This document shows positions 10,001-19,373 of a DNA stretch of 64,000 nt, piece by piece. The stretch is from Oligoflexia bacterium (GTDB lineage: Bacteria; Bdellovibrionota_C; UBA2361; JBGSMV01). The position numbers and the translations under genes are program-made. Location: positions 62,001-126,000 of the forward strand of contig JAIBBU010000002.1 in assembly GCA_019694515.1 (NCBI GenBank), read 5' to 3'. Under the pieces are notes generated by a model that ran no database searches, was not told the DNA's origin, and saw only the letters and a program-made list of their open reading frames with translations. How positions within the stretch are numbered: position 1 is the stretch's first letter; each line of letters begins with the position of its first letter.

Positions 10001-12466
10001 ATGGGAAGCGGCGCAACTAACCCGGGACCAGTGCGAGAGGTCGAGGAGCAAATCGCGGAGACACCCTCGCGTGAACGGCAGCTTGAAGAAGAGCGTAAGC
10101 TGTTGCTCTCTCAGAAGGGCGCGCTAGAGGAACAGCTTTCTCAAATTATGAATTCGCGCAGCTGGCGAGTGCTGAGCGCAGTACGGGCTATCCTCAACGC
10201 GCTTCGCAGGGGCCGGCCCTATTTCCGTCATAAAACCTACCCGATGCAGATCGAGCTTCGCGGTGGTATGACTTCTGATAAAGACGCTCGACTGACGCTA
10301 GTCGACAGTGAAGCAGCGTTCGAGCTCCGGTCTCCGCATGGGCGGCCGTCGGGTTGGGTCAGATTTAAGCTCAAGCTCGATACCGCCGCAGAACATATGC
10401 TTTTCCTGCTGCAGCCTGCGGAAAATCAGTGTGCGCTGGGGGACATCTGGCTGTCGACTCGCTCCGGGACAGCGGATCTCGGCGTTTTTCAGCTGGGAGA
10501 GGGCGCTGAGCGGTGGCTGCTCAAGCCTACCGCCGCGGATTGTCCTTTTTCTCTTAAAGCGTTTTCAATCACGGAGATCGGCTCCGTGCAGCTGCTGGGA
10601 TTGCTGGTGCTGCGGGGTTTTAAGCGCGCCGGGTACAGTCCAGCGCTGCTCTGGCCCAAAATAAAAAAGAGTTGGCTGTTATTTCGCACCGGGGGGTTGG
10701 CGGCCATCCGCGCGCGATTGTTCGCCGATTCGATGTCCAATAACTATCAGGACTGGGTGCGTCGGTTCGATCTGTTGGATGATTCTGATCGGCGCAAAAT
10801 TCGAGCAGATATAGAAGGGCTGCAATGGCGCCCGAAGATCTCGGTGCTAATGCCGGTGTATAATGTCAGCGCGCGCTGGCTGGAGCTGGCGATTATGTCT
10901 GTACGTCGGCAGCTCTACCCGCATTGGGAGCTTTGCATAGCGGATGACGGCTCTTCGAACCCGGAAATATGCGCTGTACTCGAAAAACATCGCCGGGAGG
11001 ACGCCCGAATTAAGGTCGTAATGCGGGGAGCCAATGGGCACATTTCAGTAGCTACCAACTCGGCGCTGCAATTGGCCACGGGAGAGTACGTCTGCTTTTT
11101 GGACCACGATGATGAACTTCGGGAGCACGCGCTGTACATGATCGCGAGGGCGCTCAATCAGAAAGCCGATTTAAAAATGCTTTATTCGGATGAGGATCAC
11201 CTCACTCCAGCCGGATTACGTTATAACCCCCATTTCAAATCAGACTGGAACCCCGATCTATTACTTTCGCAGAATTATGTGTGTCATCTTTTAGCGCTGC
11301 AGAGCCAGCTGATTAAGGATTTGCAGGGGATGCGGACCGGAATAGAGGGAGCGCAGGACTGGGATCTAGTGCTGCGCGCGTCTGAACGCTTATCGCCCGA
11401 GGAGATATATCATATCCCCCACGTGCTTTATCACTGGCGGGTGATCGAAGGATCGACCGCGCAGTCCACTTCATTTAAGCCGTATGTTTTGGAAGCGCAG
11501 CAGCGGGTGGTGCGGGAGCATTTGGAACGCACCGGAATCAAGCATGCGCAGGTTCTTATCGCTCGCGAAATTTCTCAGTTAAAGGTGTTTTTTGAGCTTC
11601 CCGAGGATCCTCCGCTGGTAAGCGTGATTATCCCAACTCGTGACCAAGTAAAGCTGCTCCGGCGGACGGTTGACGGCGTGCTCAAGAACGCCTACCGGAA
11701 TTTTGAGCTCTTGATTATTGATAACGGGAGCTCAGAGCGCGCCACGATTGAATACCTGGAGAGTCTTAAGTCGCTGCCGAATGTGCGGATTATACGGGAT
11801 GATGGAGAATTCAACTTCTCCCGACTTAATAACGGGGCGGTCAAGCTGGCTCGGGGGGAGGTGCTGGGATTTTTGAACAATGACCTTGAGCCGGTTGGAG
11901 ATGCCTGGCTCGCGGAGCTGCTGGCGACTCTGTGCCGGCCCGGGATTGGAGCGGTCGGGGCGAAGCTGCTTTTTCCTACCGGCTTGATTCAGCATGCTGG
12001 GATCATTTTAGGTATCGGGGGCGTGGCCGGGCATAACCACAAAGGCCGGGCGCGCTTTGAGACGGGGTACTGCAATCGTGCGATTCTCAGGCAAAACGTG
12101 TCTGCGGTTACCGCGGCCTGCATGCTGATAAAGCGCGATATCTTCGAGCGGGTGGGAGGGTTTGATGCCGAGAAGCTGGCCGTAGCGTTCAATGATGTCG
12201 ACCTAGGATTGAAAATCAGGCAGCAAGGCTGCCTGATTTCATTTACGCCTTATGCCGAGCTTTATCATTACGAGTCGGCGAGTCGCGGACACGAGAACAC
12301 CCCAACGAAGTTTATGCGTTTCGAAAAAGAGGTGCAGGTTATGCAGGAACGCTGGGGAGAGACTTTACTTAGAGATCCCTACTACAATCCGAATTTGACC
12401 TTAGAGAGCGAAGACTTCAGGCTGGCCTTTCCGAGCCGGGCAGTGCGGCCGTGGAAGGAGCAGTAG
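10001..12466 (+). CDS. Tandem GT2 glycosyltransferase with N-terminal coiled coil
   Basis: An 821-residue protein. Residues ~10-55 form a charged coiled coil ending in MNSRSWRVLSAVR, a linker common in O-antigen glycosyltransferases. Residues ~70-250 are a beta-rich region without a recognised family. The first GT2 domain starts near residue 277 (ISVLMPVYNVS, IADDGSS, FLDHDDEL) and the second near 540 (VSVIIPTRDQ, IIDNGSS, FLNNDLEP). Both keep the acidic motifs for nucleotide-sugar and metal binding, so both may be active and together could polymerise or build a repeat. Cytoplasmic. It follows wzt by 15 bases and precedes a GT-C gene by four. Confidence 0.88.
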   Translation: MGSGATNPGPVREVEEQIAETPSRERQLEEERKLLLSQKGALEEQLSQIMNSRSWRVLSAVRAILNALRRGRPYFRHKTYPMQIELRGGMTSDKDARLTLVDSEAAFELRSPHGRPSGWVRFKLKLDTAAEHMLFLLQPAENQCALGDIWLSTRSGTADLGVFQLGEGAERWLLKPTAADCPFSLKAFSITEIGSVQLLGLLVLRGFKRAGYSPALLWPKIKKSWLLFRTGGLAAIRARLFADSMSNNYQDWVRRFDLLDDSDRRKIRADIEGLQWRPKISVLMPVYNVSARWLELAIMSVRRQLYPHWELCIADDGSSNPEICAVLEKHRREDARIKVVMRGANGHISVATNSALQLATGEYVCFLDHDDELREHALYMIARALNQKADLKMLYSDEDHLTPAGLRYNPHFKSDWNPDLLLSQNYVCHLLALQSQLIKDLQGMRTGIEGAQDWDLVLRASERLSPEEIYHIPHVLYHWRVIEGSTAQSTSFKPYVLEAQQRVVREHLERTGIKHAQVLIAREISQLKVFFELPEDPPLVSVIIPTRDQVKLLRRTVDGVLKNAYRNFELLIIDNGSSERATIEYLESLKSLPNVRIIRDDGEFNFSRLNNGAVKLARGEVLGFLNNDLEPVGDAWLAELLATLCRPGIGAVGAKLLFPTGLIQHAGIILGIGGVAGHNHKGRARFETGYCNRAILRQNVSAVTAACMLIKRDIFERVGGFDAEKLAVAFNDVDLGLKIRQQGCLISFTPYAELYHYESASRGHENTPTKFMRFEKEVQVMQERWGETLLRDPYYNPNLTLESEDFRLAFPSRAVRPWKEQ

Positions 12467-12470
12467 AACG

Positions 12471-14057
12471 ATGAGCACCGTGTCGAATGCGCCAGACCTA
12501 AGCAGGGGAACCGACCCCCATCGGGTTCAGGCAATCACGGTTTTTGTGTGTGTGCTGGGAGCTCTTCTCTATTACATCTGGCAAATTCACTTCGGTTTCA
12601 ATCCCCGTTCAATCTCTGACGAACATGGGTTCAGGCAAACGCAGACGGCGGTAACGGTTCAAGAGTTCGAACGGGAACACGGAGTAAGTCTGAACTATGG
12701 CACTCCGTTCTTAGGGCGCCCGTGGAGCGTGCCGTTCGAATTCCCCTTTTTTCAGGCGTTGGTCTACTTTCTGAGCTCCTCTAGCGGGCTCGATATCATC
12801 ACCGCCGGGCGTTTGCTCTCTGTATCTGCATATCTGCTTTGTCTCTGGCTGCTGTTTTTAATTGCACGGCAAATTGGCGCTCCTGAAGGAGGCCCGCTAA
12901 CAGCCGTGTTCGGATTGATCATCCCTTTTTACCTATTCTGGAGTCGAGCTTTCTTGATCGAGTCGACCGCGCTGGCCCTTACTTTGGCGGCGCTACTTTT
13001 TGCGCTAAGAACACTGGAGAGAGCGCCTTGGTTCGAGATTTTTGGATTGTTTGTCTGCTCTATGATCGCCGCTGCAACAAAGATTACAACGTTCTTTCCG
13101 GTTGCGGTGGGGACCGCGCTGCTCTGCAGTGTTACTATAATCCGAGAATTGAGGCGCAGCGGATGGGTAGGGGGATGTCGAAGGCTGCTTAGCAGTCTAC
13201 ACCTTTGGTGTATTGCTCTGGCCCTTGTATGTGGATTGGGCTGTGCCTATCTTTGGACCTCCTTCGCCGATGATATTAAGGCCGCGCACCCCCTGGCAGG
13301 CTATCTAACCTCAGGCGCCCTTAAGCCCTGGATTTACGGCAGCTGGGAGCAGCGCTGGGAGGGGTGGCGTTGGGAACATCTGCTTAATCACTATCTATTC
13401 GGGCTCGGTTCGCACTCCTATTTTAGCCTCGCCTTATTGGTCTCCGCGCTCATACTGGGGTTGATCTTCTCAAAATCCCGCTACTGGGTCCTTTTTTTCG
13501 TCTTTCTGTTTCTTCTGCCCATCGGGACCTTCTTTAATCTCTATGTCGTTCATAACTATTACTCCAACGCTAACCTGCTTTTTTTGTTGATGGCGGTGGG
13601 GATCGCGCTATCGGGTTGGGGCGGGCGAGCCACGTGGTGCTGGGTGCCGAAGGTGCTAAGCGTTTTGATCATCGGATCTCTCGTGACGGGGATGGCCGAT
13701 GCACATTATTCGAGGCTAATGGTGAATGAGATTCCAGCGGTCCCCTGTCTCCGGCACCTGCGTCGGGTTACCCCAAAGAATGCGCTGATCGTCGGTTTTG
13801 GCTGGGGTATCTCGCCCGAGATCGCCTTTTATTCAAACCGCCGCGCCATGCTCTTTAATGGATTTCCGCTAGAACAGTGGGATCGCGCACTCGATCTTCA
13901 AGACCCGCGAATGTCCAAGGTGGTGGTGGTGGAACCGACTGCGCACGCGGATGAGATTCAGATGGCGTTGCACACGGCCGAAAAATTGGGCTTAAGAGAG
14001 CGGCAGATTGAAGGGTGCAATTATAGATTTTTTTCAACACTGCGCGGTCACCAGTAA
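12471..14057 (+). CDS. GT-C family membrane glycosyltransferase
   Basis: A 528-residue polytopic protein with about ten membrane spans. The first loop holds SISDEHGFRQTQTA, an acidic-His arrangement like that of GT39/PMT-type enzymes, then LGRPWSVPFEFPFFQ. It lies four bases downstream of the tandem GT2 gene and is probably co-transcribed with the exporter genes. A polyprenyl-phosphate sugar made by the next operon would be a natural donor, but that is inference. No paralogue identity can be stated without alignment. Confidence 0.78.
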   Translation: MSTVSNAPDLSRGTDPHRVQAITVFVCVLGALLYYIWQIHFGFNPRSISDEHGFRQTQTAVTVQEFEREHGVSLNYGTPFLGRPWSVPFEFPFFQALVYFLSSSSGLDIITAGRLLSVSAYLLCLWLLFLIARQIGAPEGGPLTAVFGLIIPFYLFWSRAFLIESTALALTLAALLFALRTLERAPWFEIFGLFVCSMIAAATKITTFFPVAVGTALLCSVTIIRELRRSGWVGGCRRLLSSLHLWCIALALVCGLGCAYLWTSFADDIKAAHPLAGYLTSGALKPWIYGSWEQRWEGWRWEHLLNHYLFGLGSHSYFSLALLVSALILGLIFSKSRYWVLFFVFLFLLPIGTFFNLYVVHNYYSNANLLFLLMAVGIALSGWGGRATWCWVPKVLSVLIIGSLVTGMADAHYSRLMVNEIPAVPCLRHLRRVTPKNALIVGFGWGISPEIAFYSNRRAMLFNGFPLEQWDRALDLQDPRMSKVVVVEPTAHADEIQMALHTAEKLGLRERQIEGCNYRFFSTLRGHQ

Positions 14058-14100
14058 CGCTGCCAGGCTGAGCGCGGAAAGATTCTGCCCCAAAGCCCAA

Positions 14101-14129
14101 TTGACCCTTACTCCAGCATTGCTTATTCT
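14101..14129 (+). promoter_or_regulatory. Candidate sigma-70-type promoter for the arabinose-type operon
   Basis: TTGACC (14101-14106) and TATTCT (14124-14129) are separated by 17 bases in the 141-base gap before the GT2 gene at 14199. The match is 5/6 and 4/6 to consensus. This is the only long gap ahead of the five-gene run ending at 19326. Confidence 0.42.
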
Positions 14130-14198
14130 TGACCCGGCTGACCGGACCGATTGGCGGACCTGGTACGGCTTAACGTTTTCGCGCTGCTGCTAAAATAA

Positions 14199-14891
14199 AT
14201 GCGACTGTCAATCGTCATACCTTGCTACAACGAATTGCGTACGATCGAACGGATTGTGGCGGCGGTGCAGGCCGCCCCGGTGGCGTCCAAAGAGATCATT
14301 ATTGTCGACGATTTTTCCACCGATGGCACACGAGATCTTTTGAAGCAGAAGATCTCCGGCATGGTTGATAAAATCGTTTATCACGAACTCAATCGCGGAA
14401 AGGGAGCCGCGCTGCGTACAGGATTCGAGCATGCCACAGGTGATGTCGTGATCGTTCAGGATGCTGATATGGAGTACGACCCGCAGGAGTATCCGCTTTT
14501 AATGGGGCCGATCGAACAGGGACGTGCAGACGTGGTATTCGGTTCGCGCTTTTCCGGTGGCGGGCCGCACCGCGTGGTGTATTTCTGGCACATGATTGGG
14601 AACAAGTTTCTAACGCTGCTCTCCAATATGTTCACCAATCTCAATCTGACGGACATGGAGACCTGTTACAAACTCTTTCGACGCGAGATCATTCAGTCGA
14701 TTAAGCTTGAAGAGGATCGGTTCGGGTTCGAACCCGAGGTCACGGCCAAGGTTGCCCGCAAAGGGTGCCGCATCTTCGAAGTGGGCATCTCCTACTACGG
14801 ACGGACCTATGCTGAAGGTAAGAAGATTAATTGGCGAGATGGCTTCCGCGCAATTTATGCGATTCTCAAGTACAATACCTGGGCGAAATAG
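14199..14891 (+). CDS. Polyprenyl-phosphate sugar synthase (DPM1-like GT2)
   Basis: A 230-residue single-domain GT2 with [35 protein letters not shown] and VFGSRF. This motif set is typical of dolichyl/undecaprenyl-phosphate mannose or glucose synthases. There is no C-terminal membrane anchor, as in the short DPM1 type. It would load a hexose onto polyprenyl phosphate on the cytoplasmic face and supply the GT-C enzymes nearby. It is the first gene of a five-gene run and the next start codon follows by about a dozen bases. Confidence 0.88.
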   Translation: MRLSIVIPCYNELRTIERIVAAVQAAPVASKEIIIVDDFSTDGTRDLLKQKISGMVDKIVYHELNRGKGAALRTGFEHATGDVVIVQDADMEYDPQEYPLLMGPIEQGRADVVFGSRFSGGGPHRVVYFWHMIGNKFLTLLSNMFTNLNLTDMETCYKLFRREIIQSIKLEEDRFGFEPEVTAKVARKGCRIFEVGISYYGRTYAEGKKINWRDGFRAIYAILKYNTWAK

Positions 14892-14902
14892 GAATTAGGG
14901 AG

Positions 14903-16324
14903 ATGGTAACTGCTCGTCCGCTGTGCATGGATCTGGACGGCACCCTGCACCGGTCCGATATGCTTTACGAGTCGGTTTGTCATCTGCTCAAAGCCAATCC
15001 TCTATACCTTTTTTGTTTCCCGCTTTGGATCTTAGGAGGGCTCGCTGCGTTTAAGCGCAAAGTGGCGGAGCGGATTGATTTCGATCCGGCTGTATTGCCG
15101 TACATTGATGAAGCCTTGAAATTTACGGCAGCTGCTAAGGCCGCGGGACGGCGGATCGTGTTGGCGACTGCGAGCGATCGTTTAATTGCTGACAAGGTGG
15201 CCCGGCATCTCGGGTGTTTTGATGAAGTTATCGCGAGTGATGGCATAACTAACTACACCGGCCGGGTGAAAGCGCAGTGCTTAGTCGAGAAATTCGGTGC
15301 GCAAGGGTTTGATTACGGCGGAGATCGAAACAAGGACCTCGAAATCTGGCCCTATGGCCATACCCCGGTTGTTGTCACCGCAAATAGGAGACTTGCCGCT
15401 CAGGTATTGAAACGCTGGCCGGAGGCGCAGATATTCCTGCAGCCCTCGGGGGTGCTGGAACAATTCGTGCGGGCGCTACGCACCCATCAATGGGTCAAGA
15501 ATCTTCTGATCTTTGCACCGTTGATTATGGCACACCACTGGAGGGACAGCGCGGCCTGGCTAAGGGTGGGACTGGCGTTCAGCGCGTTTTGTCTGACTTC
15601 CTCAAGTGTTTACGTTCTGAATGATCTGCTCGACCTTGAGAGCGATCGCCATCACCGCCATAAGCGTGATCGCCCATTTGCCTCGGGACGGCTGTCAGTC
15701 TTGGTCGGCATGCTGAGCTGGCCACTTTTGCTAGCCATGGGAGTGCTTTTGGGGTCTCTGGTTAATGCTGGTTTTTTGAGCGCGCTCTTCTTTTATTGGG
15801 CGCTTACACTATGCTATTCCCTCAAGGCCAAGCAGATCATGGTTTTGGATATATGCGTGCTAGCCTCGTTGTATACGATGCGCGTGCTCGCAGGTGGGTA
15901 CGCGGGCGAGGTCGTTGTTTCGGAGTGGCTGCTCGCGTTTTCGATGTTTATGTTCTTTAGTTTGGCCTGTATCAAGCGTTTTTCCGAGCTCTATAATTTG
16001 CGTAAGGACAATAAAGAACGGATTAAGGGTCGAGCGTACCGTGCTTCCGACCTTGAGCAGATCTCTCAGTTCGGATCGGCGAGCGCTTACATATCTGTTC
16101 TGGTTTTAGCCTTATATGTGAGTAGCGCCGAGATTCGCCAACTTTATAGTAATCCCCAAGTGCTTTGGCTCGTTTGCCCAGTGCTGCTCTACTGGTTGAG
16201 CCGTATTTGGTTAATTGCCCATAGAGGAGAGCTGCACGAAGATCCGATCGTATTCGCGATTTCCGACTTAGTAAGTTACATTAGCGGATTGCTCTGTCTG
16301 CTGGTTGTAATATTAGCGATCTAA
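14903..16324 (+). CDS. HAD phosphatase-UbiA prenyltransferase fusion (DPPR synthase-like)
   Basis: A 473-residue fusion. Residues ~8-200 are a HAD domain (MDLDGTLHRSD with the DxD nucleophile, later LATASD and GGDRNKDLEIW). Residues ~210-470 are a UbiA-type integral membrane prenyltransferase with the NDLLDLESDRHH Asp-rich motif and HKRDRPFASGRLS. In mycobacteria the homologous UbiA enzyme (Rv3806c) makes polyprenyl-phospho-5-phosphoribose. The attached HAD domain could remove the 5-phosphate, which is inference. The ATG at 14903 is preferred over an upstream in-frame GTG/TTG-type extension because it follows the preceding stop. The dprE1-like gene follows immediately. Confidence 0.87.
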   Translation: MVTARPLCMDLDGTLHRSDMLYESVCHLLKANPLYLFCFPLWILGGLAAFKRKVAERIDFDPAVLPYIDEALKFTAAAKAAGRRIVLATASDRLIADKVARHLGCFDEVIASDGITNYTGRVKAQCLVEKFGAQGFDYGGDRNKDLEIWPYGHTPVVVTANRRLAAQVLKRWPEAQIFLQPSGVLEQFVRALRTHQWVKNLLIFAPLIMAHHWRDSAAWLRVGLAFSAFCLTSSSVYVLNDLLDLESDRHHRHKRDRPFASGRLSVLVGMLSWPLLLAMGVLLGSLVNAGFLSALFFYWALTLCYSLKAKQIMVLDICVLASLYTMRVLAGGYAGEVVVSEWLLAFSMFMFFSLACIKRFSELYNLRKDNKERIKGRAYRASDLEQISQFGSASAYISVLVLALYVSSAEIRQLYSNPQVLWLVCPVLLYWLSRIWLIAHRGELHEDPIVFAISDLVSYISGLLCLLVVILAI

Positions 16325-16325
16325 A

Positions 16326-17633
16326 ATGGATGATTACCAATCGTGGGGCCGTTACCCACAAGTCACGCAGAGTGTGTTAGGTTTCAACTGGCGTGGAGAT
16401 AAGCTGCCTACCTTGAGCGGAAAGTCGATCTTGGCTCAGGGGTTCTGCCGCAGTTACGGTGACTCATGCTTAAACGAGAACAACGTGGTGCTTTCAACCC
16501 GAGCACTCGACCGTATGATCGCATTTGACCCTGCGAGCGGGGTGCTGCGATGCGAAAGCGGCGTTAGTCTGGAGCAGATTCTGAATCTAGCAGTCCCGCA
16601 GGGGTGGTTTCTGCCTGTGACTCCCGGCACCAAGTTCGTTTCTGTTGGGGGAGCAATCGCGAACGACGTGCATGGCAAGAATCATCATCGTGCGGGGACC
16701 TTCGGTCGGCATGTACGAGCATTTGAACTCTTGCGTTCCGATGGTAGCCGCAGGGTGTGTTCCGAACGGTCCGACGGAGGGCTATATGCGGCCACGATTG
16801 GCGGTTTGGGACTTACGGGGGTAATCACTTGGGCCGAAATACAATTGCGCCCGATTTTGAATCCATTCATTGAGATGGAGTCGATAAAGTTTCGTTCGCT
16901 CGAGGAGTTCTTTCAGATCTCTGCCGATTCAGATCGGAACTTTGAATACACCGTGGCCTGGCTTGATTGCGTGAGCAGCGGGAGCGCATTTGGGCGCGGG
17001 ATTTTCATGCGCGGCAATCATTCGCGGAGTGAAAACGATAAGACCCGCAAGATTCCGGGACGGCAAAAGCTTGTTGTGCCGTTGGATTTTCCTGCTTGGG
17101 CCTTGAACCGGCTGAGCGTCAAAGCCTTCAATACGCTTTATTATGGAAAGCAGGTGGCTCGCGAGAAGAAGAGCTCGGTATACTATGATCCCTTTTTCTA
17201 TCCTTTGGATGCTGTGTTGCAATGGAACCGCATCTACGGGAAAAACGGCCTGGTGCAGTTTCAGTGTGTCGTTCCCGTGCAGGGCGGGCACCAGGCGATT
17301 CGCGAGATTCTTGCCACGATTGTTGCTTCGGGGCAGGCCTCGTTTCTTGCGGTACTCAAGGAATTTGGCGCAATTAGTTCTCCCGGAATATTATCCTTCC
17401 CGCGGCCTGGGGTAACGCTGTGCCTCGACTTCGCAATGCGCGGGGAGCGAACTTTGGCGCTCCTTCAGCGGCTTGATCAAATGGTAGCTCAGGCGGGCGG
17501 AGCGATGTATCCCGCGAAAGACGCATTGATGCGCGCCGAAAATTTTAAATCATATTATCCGAGATGGGCCGAGTTCGCGGAGTACGTTGATTCGCAAATC
17601 TCTTCAAGTTTTTGGAGGCGTGTAAGCCGATGA
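16326..17633 (+). CDS. dprE1: Decaprenylphosphoryl-ribose 2-oxidase-like FAD enzyme (DprE1)
   Basis: A 435-residue FAD-dependent oxidase. The FAD-binding part has AQGFCRSYGDSCLN and TPGTKFVSVGGAIANDVHGK. The C-terminal part has TLCLDF (Cys366) and PAKDALMRAENF (Lys398), which align by eye with Cys387 and Lys418 of mycobacterial DprE1. DprE1 oxidises polyprenyl-phospho-ribose to the 2-keto intermediate in making polyprenyl-phospho-arabinose. It sits between the HAD-UbiA fusion and an SDR that overlaps it by ATGA, the expected DprE1-DprE2 order. The membrane-periplasm location is known for mycobacteria and not shown here. Confidence 0.92.
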   Translation: MDDYQSWGRYPQVTQSVLGFNWRGDKLPTLSGKSILAQGFCRSYGDSCLNENNVVLSTRALDRMIAFDPASGVLRCESGVSLEQILNLAVPQGWFLPVTPGTKFVSVGGAIANDVHGKNHHRAGTFGRHVRAFELLRSDGSRRVCSERSDGGLYAATIGGLGLTGVITWAEIQLRPILNPFIEMESIKFRSLEEFFQISADSDRNFEYTVAWLDCVSSGSAFGRGIFMRGNHSRSENDKTRKIPGRQKLVVPLDFPAWALNRLSVKAFNTLYYGKQVAREKKSSVYYDPFFYPLDAVLQWNRIYGKNGLVQFQCVVPVQGGHQAIREILATIVASGQASFLAVLKEFGAISSPGILSFPRPGVTLCLDFAMRGERTLALLQRLDQMVAQAGGAMYPAKDALMRAENFKSYYPRWAEFAEYVDSQISSSFWRRVSR

Positions 17634-18364
17634 AGATCGCTGTTTTTGGCGCAACCTCTGCGATAGCTCAGGCTGCGTGCCGCATCTGGGCGGGTAGGGG
17701 AGCTGAGTTTCTTCTGGCGGGTCGTAGTGCCGATCGGTTGGAAGCAGTCAAAGGTGATCTGACTGTCCACGGAGCGCAAACAGTTGTGGTGTGCTGCTGT
17801 GATTTGTCGGATACCAGCCGACATGCTGAAATCATCGAGCAGGGCGAACGTGCGATTGGACCCTTTGATTTAGTTTTGATTGCCTACGGCACACTGCCGG
17901 ATCAAGCTTTGGCGGAAACGGACTTCCTGCAGGCGCAGAACGCCATCAATACGAATTTTCTGAGTGTCGTTTCGCTGCTGACCGAGTTGGCCAAGCGCAT
18001 GGAGACCCGGCACAGCGGCACCCTCGCTGTAATTAGTTCGGTCGCCGGAGATCGAGGCCGACAAAGTAATTATGTCTACGGCGCCGCCAAAGGCGGTTTG
18101 TCGATCTACTTAGCAGGATTGAGAAATCGTTTGTTTCATAAGGGGGTCAAGGTGCTAACGATCAAGCCGGGCTTCGTCGACACGCCGATGACCGCGGCGA
18201 TCAAGAAGGGTCCGCTCTTCGTGAAGCCAGCCGTTTTGGGTGCAGGAATTGTAAGGGCGGTCGACCGCGGTTCCGATGTCGCCTATCTTCCCTGGTTTTG
18301 GATGCCGATCATGTGGATTATAAGATCTATTCCTGAGGGAGTTTTTAAGAGGATGCGGCTTTGA
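17630..18364 (+). CDS. dprE2: SDR family reductase (DprE2-like)
   Basis: A 244-residue short-chain dehydrogenase with an N-terminal nucleotide-binding glycine motif (FGATSAIAQA), a catalytic Ser in VISSVAGDRG, and YGAAK supplying Tyr and Lys. The ATG at 17630 overlaps the dprE1 stop as ATGA, giving translational coupling. An in-frame TTG at 17612 is less likely. DprE2 reduces the keto intermediate to polyprenyl-phospho-arabinose, and the coupling to DprE1 is the main reason for this assignment over a general SDR. A hydrophobic C-terminal stretch (WMPIMWIIRS) may help it contact the membrane. Confidence 0.88.
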   Translation: MKIAVFGATSAIAQAACRIWAGRGAEFLLAGRSADRLEAVKGDLTVHGAQTVVVCCCDLSDTSRHAEIIEQGERAIGPFDLVLIAYGTLPDQALAETDFLQAQNAINTNFLSVVSLLTELAKRMETRHSGTLAVISSVAGDRGRQSNYVYGAAKGGLSIYLAGLRNRLFHKGVKVLTIKPGFVDTPMTAAIKKGPLFVKPAVLGAGIVRAVDRGSDVAYLPWFWMPIMWIIRSIPEGVFKRMRL

Positions 18365-19326
18365 AGGCAAAATGGAGTGCGGCATTATTTCTTCTGCTGG
18401 CAGGATGTGCCGCCCCGATCGACAGGCATGCTCAGAGTTTTGTTGCACCTCGCGAGTTAACGGCGATTGCGCTAGTACGTGAAGGTAATAATCTCTTTGG
18501 ACAAAGCCGTTATACCGATGCAGAGCTAAAATACCGGCAAGGGTTATATCTCTATCCGCAAGCTCGCAATGTTAGGACAAATTTGGCGTACAGCCTGATC
18601 AAACAGGGGCAGTTTCAGGAGGGTATTGCGATCTATTCTGATCTCCTGAGTTCGGCCCCCGATTCATTCGAATTGCTGCTGGCACTGGCCGAGGCTTATT
18701 ACACTGAGCCGGACTTCGAGAAAGCCGCCGACTACTACAAGCGGGCGCTCGCAGTGGCGGAGGAGCAGAATCAGATCCTAAACCTTGCGCGCATTCATCG
18801 CAGCTTGGCTGTGCTGAATTTCCGGCGGGGCAACGAGGAGGAGGCGCTCTGTTACTCGTATCTTGCTTATGCCGATACTCCCAATGCGCAAGAGGCGGGG
18901 CGGCATCTTAAAATGCTTCTCGCGCTAGGACAGAATAAAGCCGCAGAGAGTTTCTCAGCTCAGTTAATCGCTCCGCAGGCTCCGCAAAGTTCCGATCCCA
19001 AAGTGCTTTTCTATTCAGGAGTGGCACGTTTTGCCTTGGGACAGAACCCCGAGGCTGCGAAATTGGCGGTCTCGGCGCTTGATAATGGAGCACGAGACGC
19101 GGGAATTGAAATCATCGCGCGGCTGCTCTATCAACTAGCACTGCCCAGCGCAGCAAATTCGTCGCAAGCTGCGGCTGAAGGCGGGCAAGATCTGGGCTTA
19201 GCTCAGTCGATGCTCAATAGTGCGGCTAATCTGGGCGAGTCGCCGTTAGCGCTTTATCTGCCGGGGACCTTCCTAATGGCACTGACCGGTTACGCTTCCG
19301 TTCACCTCCCGGACGACCCAGCTTAG
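18361..19326 (+). CDS. TPR-repeat lipoprotein
   Basis: A 321-residue protein with a lipoprotein signal peptide (LLLAGC, lipidated Cys16). It is followed by several tetratricopeptide-like helical pairs (for example ALVREGNNLFGQSRYTDAEL and ADYYKRALAVAEEQN). The TTG start at 18361 is preferred: AAGAGGA lies about seven bases upstream and the nearest ATG is out of frame. The start overlaps the dprE2-like stop by four bases. It is probably anchored in the outer or inner membrane as a scaffold for glycan or envelope assembly. Its partner is not known. Confidence 0.82.
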   Translation: MKAKWSAALFLLLAGCAAPIDRHAQSFVAPRELTAIALVREGNNLFGQSRYTDAELKYRQGLYLYPQARNVRTNLAYSLIKQGQFQEGIAIYSDLLSSAPDSFELLLALAEAYYTEPDFEKAADYYKRALAVAEEQNQILNLARIHRSLAVLNFRRGNEEEALCYSYLAYADTPNAQEAGRHLKMLLALGQNKAAESFSAQLIAPQAPQSSDPKVLFYSGVARFALGQNPEAAKLAVSALDNGARDAGIEIIARLLYQLALPSAANSSQAAAEGGQDLGLAQSMLNSAANLGESPLALYLPGTFLMALTGYASVHLPDDPA

Positions 19327-19373
19327 TTAGCGCGGCGGCTTCAGGCAGTACTCCGGCTGTAATTGAGTCCGGA

